A stretch of DNA of 64,000 nt. It comes from Flavobacterium cerinum. Lineage in GTDB: Bacteria > Bacteroidota > Bacteroidia > Flavobacteriales > Flavobacteriaceae. The DNA is taken from assembly GCF_024496085.1 (NCBI RefSeq), contig NZ_CP101751.1:1426001-1490000 (forward strand). The letters run 5' to 3'. The translations under genes and the position numbers were made by a program. Numbering within the stretch: position 1 is the stretch's first letter; each line of letters starts with the position of its first letter. The notes beneath the pieces are model-generated. The model was given only the letters and a program-made list of their open reading frames with translations, did no database searches and was not told the DNA's origin. Of the stretch, positions 9,649 to 16,909 are shown in pieces.

Positions 9649-9722
9649 ACTGCTTTAGCATTTTTTTAATACCGATTGTTGGAATCGGTAAGAGGTTGCA
9701 ATCAGTTCAAATTTTTCCTCTT
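9649..9722 (-). promoter_or_regulatory. SAM-II-like riboswitch upstream of metK
   Basis: Read on the minus strand. A P1 stem AAGAGG (9722-9717) pairs with CCTCTT (9695-9690). Its loop contains TTTGAACTGATTGCAA, close to the conserved SAM-II loop. An extra hairpin of 7 bp follows (ACCGATT/AATCGGT, 9689-9671). The 3' segment carries the SAM-II hallmark GCTAAA, followed by CAGT (9652-9649), which is complementary to ACTG in the loop (9706-9703) and forms the pseudoknot. Known SAM-II aptamers have the same H-type pseudoknot and GCUAAA element. The additional hairpin is not in the minimal aptamer. The position 60-140 nt upstream of metK fits SAM feedback. Confidence 0.75.
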
Positions 9723-9736
9723 GAAATTTTTGTTTG

Positions 9737-9744
9737 CAAATTTA
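9737..9744 (-). promoter_or_regulatory. Promoter -7 element for metK leader
   Basis: The minus strand reads TAAATTTG, matching the Bacteroidota -7 consensus TAnnTTTG. It lies 15 nt before the riboswitch P1, which would place transcription start just ahead of the aptamer. No convincing -33 TTTG is seen at the right spacing. Confidence 0.5.
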
Positions 9745-10074
9745 TGAAAGACTTCGTTCTTAATAAAGAAAAAAAGCAAAAAAAAATAACAGGATTGGTA
9801 AAAAATGTGAAAACGAAAATTTTGCAATTACGTAATTGTTAGGTTCTGTGATAGAATTCTTGTGTTGAACGCATTATAACTCTTAAAAAAATAATACTCT
9901 TAAAAAATGAAGTATAATGAATAACGGTAAAATAGTAAAGCTACTCTTCTTGTGAGGACAGTTTTTTTATGCATTGTTGTAAAAATGGTTTATAATCACT
10001 GACAAACAGTTCTAAATATTGATTGATTGACGGTAAAAGGGAAATTTTGGTGAATTAATTTAAATTTAGTCTAA
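9745..10074. other. Non-coding spacer
   Basis: AT-rich spacer between the divergent metK leader and the T9SS cargo gene. I see no ORF with coding character, no strong hairpin and no repeat. A weak TAAATTTA shortly before 10075 may be part of the promoter of the following gene. Confidence 0.5.
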
Positions 10075-11058
10075 ATGAAAATAAAATTATTTTTTACAGT
10101 TACATTGCTTTTTTCAATAGTGGTCAATGCACAAACATCCGGGACAAGAATTCTTTTTGAAGATGATTTTGAGTCTTATGATGACTTTGCTTTACCTGAT
10201 GGTAGTACAATGAAGATTGGGGACTGGATAGTTCACGATAAAGATGGATTAATGAGCTATACGGGTACCGATGGAATAATGTGGGAGGGCAGAGGAGAGC
10301 CCATGGGCTTTATGATTTTTAATCCGACGGCAGCCGGAGTTGCTCATCTGACTACAAATCCCACAAGGAATTTTGATCCCAAATCCGGTGAAAAATATGC
10401 CGGTTCATGGCGAGGTATTCCGTCAGAATTTAATCCTTATTTGAAATTTAGTGACGACTGGTTAATAAGCCCCGAAATCACACTGGGAGCCTCGGGTAAT
10501 GAAGTCAGCTTTTGGGTAAAATCACTTTCAGATGCCTACGGATTAGAAAGTTATACTGTAGCAGTGTATCCGGAGGGAGTTCCTGTGTTCTCCTGGCAAA
10601 ATCCATATGGTTATGACGTGATTGCGGGTAGCTATGAACAACCGCTACTAGCTCCGTTTAATGATTGGGAACAAAAAACATTTAATCTAGATGCCTATGC
10701 GAATCAAACAATCAGAGTTGCTATTAATTGTTTATCAAGTGAGAAGCTTTTCTTTATGGTGGATGATTTTAAAGTGACAACTGCTGATGAAGGCGCGTTG
10801 GGAACAACTGATTTCTTCGCTGAAAATTTCTCAATATTTCCGAATCCGGCGAATGAGGTGTTAAATATTGCTGCTAAAAAAGAAATGATAATAAACAGCC
10901 TTCAGATTACGGATTTGTCCGGGCGAATCGTAAAATCGGTAACCCTGCAAAAACTAACGGAATTTCAGGTCAATATTATGGATTTAAAGGCCGGAATGTA
11001 TTTTGTTTCAATAGATACAAACGAGGGTATAGTAACCTCTCGATTTCTGAAAAAATAA
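10075..11058 (+). CDS. T9SS-secreted protein with choice-of-anchor-J-like domain
   Basis: A 327-residue secreted protein with signal peptide MKIKLFFTVTLLFSIVVNAQ. A jelly-roll, choice-of-anchor-J-like region covers about residues 25-235: it begins ILFEDDFESYDDF, has DDWLISPEITLG in the middle and closes with FFMVDDFKV. A type A T9SS sorting domain occupies the last 75 residues (FSIFPNPANEVLNI at the start, LKAGMYFVSI and RFLKK at the end). The sorting domain directs export through the type IX system and is normally cleaved. No catalytic motif is visible, so an adhesin or glycan-binding role is only a guess. The gene stands alone between metK and the methionine operon. Confidence 0.85.
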   Translation: MKIKLFFTVTLLFSIVVNAQTSGTRILFEDDFESYDDFALPDGSTMKIGDWIVHDKDGLMSYTGTDGIMWEGRGEPMGFMIFNPTAAGVAHLTTNPTRNFDPKSGEKYAGSWRGIPSEFNPYLKFSDDWLISPEITLGASGNEVSFWVKSLSDAYGLESYTVAVYPEGVPVFSWQNPYGYDVIAGSYEQPLLAPFNDWEQKTFNLDAYANQTIRVAINCLSSEKLFFMVDDFKVTTADEGALGTTDFFAENFSIFPNPANEVLNIAAKKEMIINSLQITDLSGRIVKSVTLQKLTEFQVNIMDLKAGMYFVSIDTNEGIVTSRFLKK

Positions 11059-11200
11059 CTATTTTTATAAGCTTGAAAAGGTGAAAAAAGGAAAGGAAAT
11101 AAAAACAAATGAGAAGACTGTTTTCCATCACTTAATTCTAAATACGTAGTATTTAGGGAACTGCGTAGGAAAAATAAAAATGTTAAAATTTGTTTTTTGG

Positions 11201-11232
11201 TTTGGTTATTCCAAAATAAGTTTTCAACTTTG
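11201..11232 (+). promoter_or_regulatory. Promoter of the metY operon leader
   Basis: TTTG (11201-11204) is followed after 20 nt by CAACTTTG (11225-11232), one mismatch from the Bacteroidota -7 consensus TAnnTTTG. Predicted transcription start is near 11238, about 17 nt before the first leader ORF. Confidence 0.5.
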
Positions 11233-11254
11233 CCCCATCAAATAGAAAATAGAG

Positions 11255-11323
11255 ATGAAATCAATTAAGCGAAATATGTGTATTATGATGTGGAAAAGTT
11301 CCGCAGGGGATACCATTGCTTAA
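11255..11323 (+). CDS. Leader peptide 1 of the metY operon (Met-rich)
   Basis: A 22-codon ORF from ATG 11255 to TAA 11321-11323, preceded by a plausible promoter and followed by an intrinsic terminator. The peptide has the core KRNMCIMMW (residues 5-13): Met at 1, 8, 11 and 12, Cys at 9 and Trp at 13. It ends in KSSAGDTIA. Such control codons immediately before methionine-biosynthesis genes are the signature of a ribosome-mediated attenuator. Codons 17-19 contain the 5' arm of the proposed antiterminator. The core is closely similar to that of leader 2 (KRMMCMSMY). Function is inferred from position, codon content and RNA pairing. Confidence 0.75.
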   Translation: MKSIKRNMCIMMWKSSAGDTIA

Positions 11324-11365
11324 TTTTGAAATTTCAAATTTAAAATATAGTACTAAAGCCCCTGC
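11303..11365 (+). promoter_or_regulatory. Antiterminator pairing, attenuator 1
   Basis: GCAGGGG inside the leader ORF (11303-11309) is perfectly complementary to CCCCTGC (11359-11365), the 5' arm of terminator 1. A 14-base palindrome (11325-11338) lies between the arms. A ribosome stalled at Met8-Met12 would leave 11303 onward free and allow antitermination. A ribosome at the stop codon (11321) would cover it and favour the terminator. Confidence 0.7.
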
Positions 11366-11385
11366 CAAAAGCAGGGGCTTTTTTT
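11355..11385 (+). terminator. Intrinsic terminator of attenuator 1
   Basis: An 11-bp perfect stem AAAGCCCCTGC (11355-11365) / GCAGGGGCTTT (11371-11381), 5-nt loop, and a T-run to 11385. It lies 31 nt after the stop of leader 1 and well before any structural gene. Confidence 0.85.
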
Positions 11386-11433
11386 ATTTAAAAAAAACAA
11401 AACAGTAAGAATCAGAAAATAGGAATTAAAAAA

Positions 11434-11529
11434 ATGAAAGCAACAGCAAGCGTAAAGATGATTATGAAACGAATGATGTGTATGTCGATGTACGCAACCC
11501 ATTGCTATTGCCAAAAGCGAATGACTTAG
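11434..11529 (+). CDS. Leader peptide 2 of the metY operon (Met/Cys-rich)
   Basis: A 31-codon ORF from ATG 11434 to TAG 11527-11529. Eight of 31 residues are Met (1, 9, 11, 14, 15, 17, 19, 30) and three are Cys (16, 24, 26). The core KRMMCMSMY (residues 12-20) matches the core of leader 1 at five of nine positions, with W/Y at the end, and the DNA under the two cores matches at 19 of 27 bases. It is followed by THCYCQKRMT. Codons 26-31 overlap the 5' arm of antiterminator 2. No separate promoter is visible between terminator 1 and this ORF, so both leaders probably lie on one transcript. Confidence 0.78.
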   Translation: MKATASVKMIMKRMMCMSMYATHCYCQKRMT

Positions 11530-11566
11530 TCTAGTTTATATAGTTCAAACTGTAAAGTCCTTTTGG
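11511..11566 (+). promoter_or_regulatory. Antiterminator pairing, attenuator 2
   Basis: CCAAAAG (11511-11517) and GACTT (11523-11527) at the end of leader 2 are complementary to CTTTTGG (11560-11566) and AAGTC (11555-11559), the 5' arm of terminator 2. This gives 12 bp with one 5-nt bulge, mutually exclusive with the terminator. Confidence 0.7.
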
Positions 11567-11592
11567 TAAAGCGCCAAAAGGACTTTTTTTTT
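11554..11592 (+). terminator. Intrinsic terminator of attenuator 2
   Basis: A 13-bp perfect stem AAAGTCCTTTTGG (11554-11566) / CCAAAAGGACTTT (11574-11586), 7-nt loop, T-run to 11592. It ends 32 nt before metY. Confidence 0.88.
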
Positions 11593-11624
11593 AAATCAAA
11601 ATCTAACTTAAAATCAATAAAAAC

Positions 11625-12923
11625 ATGAGCACTCAGAAATTTTCAACAAACGCATTGCACGCAGGACATAACGTATCAAATAACGCAGGAACCCGTGCCG
11701 TACCAATTTATCAGACAACATCCTATGTCTTTAATAATGCCGAACATGCTGCCAATTTATTCGGACTTACTGAGGCAGGATATATCTATACCCGCTTGAA
11801 TAATCCAACTAACGATATTCTGGAACAACGCCTGGCAGCTTTGGAAGGGGGTATCGGAGCAGTAGTAACAGCATCGGGAACAGCAGCCATCGCTACAACT
11901 CTTTTAGTATTGTTGCGATCCGGCGATCATATTGTAGCCTCCAACAGCTTGTATGGCGGAACATATAATTTATTAAATGTGACTTTACCGCGATTGGGAA
12001 TTACCACAACATTTGTGGATCCGTCTGATCCGGAAAACTTCACAAAAGCAGCGAAAGAAAATACAAGAGTATTCTTTGTGGAAAGTCTTGGAAATCCAAA
12101 GCTGGATGTACTGGATTTAAAAGCGATTTCAAAGCAGGCGCAAAAATTTAAGGTACCTTTTATTGTGGACAACACTGTAGCAACACCTTATTTACTGAAT
12201 CCGATTGAACACGGAGCGAATATTGTAATTCACTCGCTAACAAAATACATTTCCGGAAACGGTACCTCACTGGGAGGAGCCATTATTGATGCCGGTAATT
12301 TTGATTGGAGCAATGGTAAATTCCCTGAATTTACAGAACCTTCAACAGGATACCATGGATTGATTTATCACCAGGCATTAGGAAATGCGGCTTTTATTGC
12401 CAAAGTCAGAATCGAAGGATTACGGGATTTTGGAGCAGCATTAAGTCCGTTCAACGCCTTTCAGATTATTCAGGGATTAGAAACACTGGATATCCGGGTG
12501 AAAAAACACAGCGAGAATGCATTGGCATTAGCACAATGGCTGGAACAACAGGAAGAAGTTGCCTGGGTAAATTATCCGGGATTACCATCCAGTCGCTATT
12601 ATGAATTAGCCAAACAGTATTTACCTAAAGGACAAAACGGAGTAGTAACCTTCGGATTAAAAGGAGGATTTGATGCCGCACGACAAGTAGCTGATGAAAC
12701 GGAATTGTTCTCGTTGTTAGCCAATATTGGAGATTCAAAATCTTTAATTATTCACCCGACGAGTACCACACATCAGCAATTAACGGATGAACAACAAATT
12801 ACAACTGGTGTAACCAAAGATTTGATCCGTTTATCAGTCGGTTTAGAAGATCTGGAAGATTTAAAAGCCGACTTAAAACAAGCATTTGAAAAAGTTAAAT
12901 TAAAAAGAAAAGTAACGTCATGA
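11625..12923 (+). CDS. metY: O-acetylhomoserine sulfhydrylase
   Basis: A PLP enzyme of the Cys/Met-metabolism family that makes homocysteine from O-acetylhomoserine and sulfide. The 432-residue length, the longer N-terminal GYIYTRLNNPTNDILEQRL motif, the Lys-containing HSLTKYISGNG (Schiff-base Lys) and the insert DAGNFDWSNGKFPEFTEP match MetY rather than cystathionine synthases. It is the first structural gene after two Met/Cys attenuators. Its stop overlaps the osmC-like start by 4 bases (ATGA). Some family members also accept O-acetylserine. Confidence 0.92.
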   Translation: MSTQKFSTNALHAGHNVSNNAGTRAVPIYQTTSYVFNNAEHAANLFGLTEAGYIYTRLNNPTNDILEQRLAALEGGIGAVVTASGTAAIATTLLVLLRSGDHIVASNSLYGGTYNLLNVTLPRLGITTTFVDPSDPENFTKAAKENTRVFFVESLGNPKLDVLDLKAISKQAQKFKVPFIVDNTVATPYLLNPIEHGANIVIHSLTKYISGNGTSLGGAIIDAGNFDWSNGKFPEFTEPSTGYHGLIYHQALGNAAFIAKVRIEGLRDFGAALSPFNAFQIIQGLETLDIRVKKHSENALALAQWLEQQEEVAWVNYPGLPSSRYYELAKQYLPKGQNGVVTFGLKGGFDAARQVADETELFSLLANIGDSKSLIIHPTSTTHQQLTDEQQITTGVTKDLIRLSVGLEDLEDLKADLKQAFEKVKLKRKVTS

Positions 12924-13378
12924 GTACCAAAATAGTAAACGTATTAGGATTTGTTGAAAACAACGATCAGTTTGTTGTTAAAACAGAGAACTTCAAAGTA
13001 AGAATAAGTAATAATGTAGTCCTGGGTGACCAAAACGGACCAAGCCCGGTTGAGTTTTTACTCGCTGGTTTTGCCGGAAGCATAAATGCGGTAGGACACA
13101 TAGTGGCCAGAGAGCTTAAACTGGATCTTAAAGCACTTCAGGTAGAAATATCAGGTGAACTGGAAACCAGTAAAATCGCAGGAATGGACACCAATAGCAG
13201 ACCGGGATTAAAATGCATAGAAGTAGTTGTAAAACCAACTACCGATGCACCGCTGGTATTGCTAAAACAATGGATAGATACCGTAAAAGACAGATGCCCG
13301 CTAAGAGACAGCTTACTGAATACTTCTTCAGTATTGCTAACACTGGTAAAAGAATACAACCAGTCGCAGGTGTCTTAA
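12920..13378 (+). CDS. OsmC-family protein lacking the first reactive Cys
   Basis: A 152-residue OsmC/Ohr-fold protein. The family normally reduces organic peroxides with a cysteine pair. Here the first position, usually in an AC-F/S context on the long helix, reads LLAGFAGSINAV with Gly53 in place of Cys. The second site is kept as C126 in DRCPLRDSL. Peroxidase chemistry by the standard mechanism therefore looks unlikely. It is translationally coupled to metY (ATGA overlap) and sits inside a methionine operon, which suggests a role with sulfide, persulfide or thiol intermediates. That role is an inference. Confidence 0.85.
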   Translation: MSTKIVNVLGFVENNDQFVVKTENFKVRISNNVVLGDQNGPSPVEFLLAGFAGSINAVGHIVARELKLDLKALQVEISGELETSKIAGMDTNSRPGLKCIEVVVKPTTDAPLVLLKQWIDTVKDRCPLRDSLLNTSSVLLTLVKEYNQSQVS

Positions 13379-13427
13379 CGGAATGATCCGAAACCAAAAA
13401 AAGAAAATTAAGTTGTTTTGTTTGTTT

Positions 13428-13465
13428 ACTGCCTCTACCCGTCTGCAAATGGTAGAGGCAGTTTT
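13428..13465 (+). terminator. Intra-operon hairpin between osmC and metX
   Basis: A perfect 12-bp stem ACTGCCTCTACC (13428-13439) / GGTAGAGGCAGT (13451-13462), 11-nt loop, then only four T. It is terminator-like but with a short U-tract, so it may reduce distal transcription or act as a processing or stability element. It lies in the 99-nt gap before metX. Confidence 0.55.
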
Positions 13466-13477
13466 AAAAAAGTAAAG

Positions 13478-14470
13478 ATGAGTACATTATATAAAATCGA
13501 TCTGTTTGATTTTGCACTGGAAAATACCGTGGTGAAAAGATGGATTCCGTTGTATTATCAATATTTCGGATTGCCAATAGGTACAGCACCGGTTGTTCTG
13601 GTGAATCACGCATTAACAGGCAATTCACAGGTGACCGGAGAGAAGGGATGGTGGAAAAGCCTGATTGGTCCGGGTGCTGTTATTGATACCGATTATTATA
13701 CCGTACTGGCTTTCAATATACCGGGAAATGGCTATGAACAAAATCCGGATGAGCTGATTCCTAACTACACGGACTTTACAACAAAAGATATTGCCAGAAT
13801 TTTTTGGGAAGGATTGGAATATTTAGGCATTCAAAAACTATTCGCTGTGATCGGAGGAAGTCTTGGCGGAGGAATTGCATGGGAAATGGCCTTTTTAAAA
13901 CCAACGCAAATAAGAAACCTGATACCGGTTGCCACCGATTGGAAGGCCACCGATTGGTTAATTGCTAATGTTCTCGTACAGGATAAAATACTCAACAATT
14001 CTGAAAACCCGATTCACGACGCACGGCTACATGCCATGTTACTCTATCGGACACCGCTTTCCTTAAACCGGAAATTTAATCGGGAACAAGATAAAATCAG
14101 AGAAGAATATCTTGTGGAAGGTTGGTTACTGCATCATGGGGAGAAATTAAAAAACCGATTCCGGTTAGCATCGTATAAGCTGATGAATCATTTATTGAAA
14201 ACCATAGGGGAATCAACTAATTGCGGTAGCTTTTTACGGTTTGCAAAAGAAACCGATGCCGCCATTCATTTGGTAGCTGTAGATAGCGATTATTTTTTTA
14301 CAGCCGATCAAAACCGGGAAACATACGAAATTCTGAAACGAGTGAAAAATAACGTTTACTATCACGAAATTCAATCCATACACGGGCATGATGCCTTTCT
14401 GATTGAATTTGAACAATTAAATGGAATACTCCGTGACATATTTATAACAACTAAGCAAAAAGTAAAATGA
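13478..14470 (+). CDS. metX: Homoserine O-acetyltransferase (alpha/beta-hydrolase)
   Basis: Acetylates homoserine with acetyl-CoA, the step before MetY. The start at 13478 (MSTLYKIDLF) is preferred over an in-frame ATG at 13418 because the longer version would begin inside the upstream hairpin. The 330-residue protein has the nucleophile elbow GGSLGGG with S128, the acid in VDSDYFF (D271) and the base in IHGHDAFL (H304), plus NHALTGNS in the position of the oxyanion segment. It is somewhat shorter than the usual 350-380. Whether it uses acetyl- or succinyl-CoA cannot be proven here, but pairing with MetY favours acetyl. It overlaps thrA by ATGA. Confidence 0.87.
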   Translation: MSTLYKIDLFDFALENTVVKRWIPLYYQYFGLPIGTAPVVLVNHALTGNSQVTGEKGWWKSLIGPGAVIDTDYYTVLAFNIPGNGYEQNPDELIPNYTDFTTKDIARIFWEGLEYLGIQKLFAVIGGSLGGGIAWEMAFLKPTQIRNLIPVATDWKATDWLIANVLVQDKILNNSENPIHDARLHAMLLYRTPLSLNRKFNREQDKIREEYLVEGWLLHHGEKLKNRFRLASYKLMNHLLKTIGESTNCGSFLRFAKETDAAIHLVAVDSDYFFTADQNRETYEILKRVKNNVYYHEIQSIHGHDAFLIEFEQLNGILRDIFITTKQKVK

Positions 14471-16878
14471 AGATATTAAAATTTGGAGGAAAATCACTGG
14501 CTTACAACGGTGGTTTTGATAAAGTACTCCGCATTATCCAGGACAAAATAGAGAACAAGGAAAAAATAGCAGTGGTAGTTTCGGCCATCGGAAACGCAAC
14601 CAACGAACTGGAACAAATTCTGGAAGCTGCCTCAAAAAACAAATCCTATACCGAACAACTGGAAACGTTTAAAAAGGAACAACAGGGCAATTCAAAAGTC
14701 GATTTGTCGGATGAATTTTCTCTGTTGGACAAATTATTTGAAGGTGTCTCCCTTTTAGGAGATTATAGTCCGAAAATTAAAGACAGCGTACTGGCACAAG
14801 GAGAAGTGATTGCCGCGAAAGTAGTAACGGAAGCCTTACAGCAAAAAGGGCTAAATGCTAACTTTTCTGATGCAAGATTACTGATAAAGACCGATACGAA
14901 ATTCGGAAATGCCCAACCGCTGGAACAAACATCCCGAAAAAATATACTCAATCACTTCAAACAACATAACGGAACCACAATAAATGTCATCACAGGATTC
15001 ATCGGATCGAATGTAAATGACGAAACCACAACACTGGGCCGTAACGGAAGCAATTATACCGCCTCATTAATTGCAAACTACCTCGAAGCTGAGGAATTAC
15101 AAAATTATACCCATGTAGATGGTATTTATACCGCTAACCCGGATCTGGTAAAAGATGCCAAAAAAATTGACCGACTGTCATTTAATGAAGCAAATGAACT
15201 GGCCAACTTCGGAGCGACAATACTACACGCTAAAACCATTGTACCGCTTATTGAGAAAAATATCCCGCTTCGGGTACTAAATACGTTTAATCATACTAAT
15301 AAAGGAACACTAATTACTGCTGTATCGGATAACGAAGGAATCAAAACACTCTCTGTAATGGATAATGTCGCTTTGATCAATCTCGAAGGAAGAGGATTGC
15401 TGGGAAGAACAGGAATCGATGCCCGAATATTCAGAGTTATGGCTGAAAATGATATCAGTGTGAGCATTATTTCTCAGGGATCGTCTGAAAGAGGTATCGG
15501 AATTGTAGTCGCTGCGGATAAAGCAACCAAAGCAATCGTCGGACTCGAAAGAGAATTTGAAAACGATTTTTACAATAAGGATGTCAGTAAGATTTCAGCT
15601 ACGGATGATGTTGCGGTGATTTCAATTATCGGTCAGGATTTGAGTACGTTCCATAAACCGTACACGGCTTTAATCCGAAATAAAATCGTTCCGATATTGT
15701 TTAATAATACTGTGACCGGAAAGAATGTAAGCCTTGTCGTTCAGAAATCACAAACCCATAAGGCATTAAATGTAATCCACGGAGAAATCTTCGGCGTAGC
15801 TAAAAAAATCAATATCGCTGTTTTCGGACACGGATGGGTTGGCGGAACATTAATCGACCAGATTCTGGCTTCTGCCGAAAATATCGAAAAAGTAAAAGGA
15901 ATAAAACTCAACATTTTTGCGATCGGAAATTCCAGAAAAGTACTACTGAATAAATCGGGAATTGCAACCGACTGGAAAGAACAACTGGAACAAACCGGAA
16001 AATTATACAGTGTGGATGATGTGATTGATTATGCTAATGAACATCATTTGGAAAACCTGATTGCTATTGACAATACAGCTAGTGCCGATTTTATAGAACA
16101 TTATATTCCATTAGCCGAGAATAGCTTTGATCTGATCTCATCGAATAAAATAGCCAATACAGTCGGATATGATTTTTATGAGAAATTACGAAAAGTATTA
16201 GCTGAAAATCAAAAGACCTATTTGTATGAAACAAATGTGGGAGCGGGATTACCGTTAATCGATACCATTAAATTATTACACCTTTCCGGTGAGAATATTA
16301 CAAAGATTAAAGGTGTCTTTTCCGGAACGTTAAGCTACCTGTTTAACCATTTTTCGGTTGAAGACAGACCGTTTAGTCAGGTATTACAGGAAGCGGTAGA
16401 TAAAGGTTTTACCGAACCGGATCCGCGGGAAGATCTTAGCGGAAATGATGTCGCCCGAAAATTATTGATCCTTGCGAGGGAATTGGATCTGAAAAATGAA
16501 TTTGAAGAAATTAAAGTACAAAACCTGATTCCGGAAGGATTACGCGGTGGTGATGCTCAGACTTTTTTAAGTCGGTTAACGGAATTGGATGCGCTTTATC
16601 AATCGGTTAAAGAAAACCAGCAACCGGGACATGTGCTACGTTATATCGGGGAATTGTCAGGGGATTTACAACAAGAAAAAGGAAATCTCGATGTAAAACT
16701 GGTTTCGGTTCCGGGTAATTCGGCATTAGGTCAGTTAAAAGGTTCGGATTCGATTTTTGAAATCTATACCGATTCCTATGGTGATCAACCGATAATTATT
16801 CAAGGAGCCGGAGCCGGAGCTTCTGTTACCGCAAGAGGTGTTTTTGGAGATATCTTACGATTATCCGAAAAGAAATAA
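14467..16878 (+). CDS. thrA: Bifunctional aspartate kinase / homoserine dehydrogenase
   Basis: An 803-residue fusion that catalyses the first and third steps from aspartate to homoserine. The N-terminal aspartokinase (about residues 1-285) begins KFGGKSLA, where many homologues have KFGGTS. Two ACT regulatory repeats follow (about 290-450; LINLEGRGLLGRTGIDARIF and VAVISIIGQDL). The C-terminal homoserine dehydrogenase (about 460-803) starts with the Rossmann segment NIAVFGHGWVGGTLIDQIL and contains GVFSGTLSYLFNHF. It is coupled to metX by ATGA overlap, tying homoserine supply to methionine synthesis. Placement behind Met/Cys attenuators suggests a methionine-specific copy, while the ACT domains may respond to other end products. 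Confidence 0.94.
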   Translation: MKILKFGGKSLAYNGGFDKVLRIIQDKIENKEKIAVVVSAIGNATNELEQILEAASKNKSYTEQLETFKKEQQGNSKVDLSDEFSLLDKLFEGVSLLGDYSPKIKDSVLAQGEVIAAKVVTEALQQKGLNANFSDARLLIKTDTKFGNAQPLEQTSRKNILNHFKQHNGTTINVITGFIGSNVNDETTTLGRNGSNYTASLIANYLEAEELQNYTHVDGIYTANPDLVKDAKKIDRLSFNEANELANFGATILHAKTIVPLIEKNIPLRVLNTFNHTNKGTLITAVSDNEGIKTLSVMDNVALINLEGRGLLGRTGIDARIFRVMAENDISVSIISQGSSERGIGIVVAADKATKAIVGLEREFENDFYNKDVSKISATDDVAVISIIGQDLSTFHKPYTALIRNKIVPILFNNTVTGKNVSLVVQKSQTHKALNVIHGEIFGVAKKINIAVFGHGWVGGTLIDQILASAENIEKVKGIKLNIFAIGNSRKVLLNKSGIATDWKEQLEQTGKLYSVDDVIDYANEHHLENLIAIDNTASADFIEHYIPLAENSFDLISSNKIANTVGYDFYEKLRKVLAENQKTYLYETNVGAGLPLIDTIKLLHLSGENITKIKGVFSGTLSYLFNHFSVEDRPFSQVLQEAVDKGFTEPDPREDLSGNDVARKLLILARELDLKNEFEEIKVQNLIPEGLRGGDAQTFLSRLTELDALYQSVKENQQPGHVLRYIGELSGDLQQEKGNLDVKLVSVPGNSALGQLKGSDSIFEIYTDSYGDQPIIIQGAGAGASVTARGVFGDILRLSEKK

Positions 16879-16909
16879 AATAATTCAGAACAACAAAACA
16901 TACAATAAT

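Noticed and set aside
11255..11592. SAM riboswitch in front of metY
   Set aside because: No S-box or SAM-II signature is present; the region is fully explained by two leader ORFs, antiterminators and terminators.
13418..13477. Upstream in-frame start for metX
   Set aside because: It would place the N-terminus in the intergenic hairpin; MSTLYKIDLF at 13478 is the natural start.
16838..16909. Upstream in-frame start for metZ
   Set aside because: It lies inside the end of thrA and adds a Lys/Asn-rich segment not typical of the family; ATG 16910 follows a normal short spacer.
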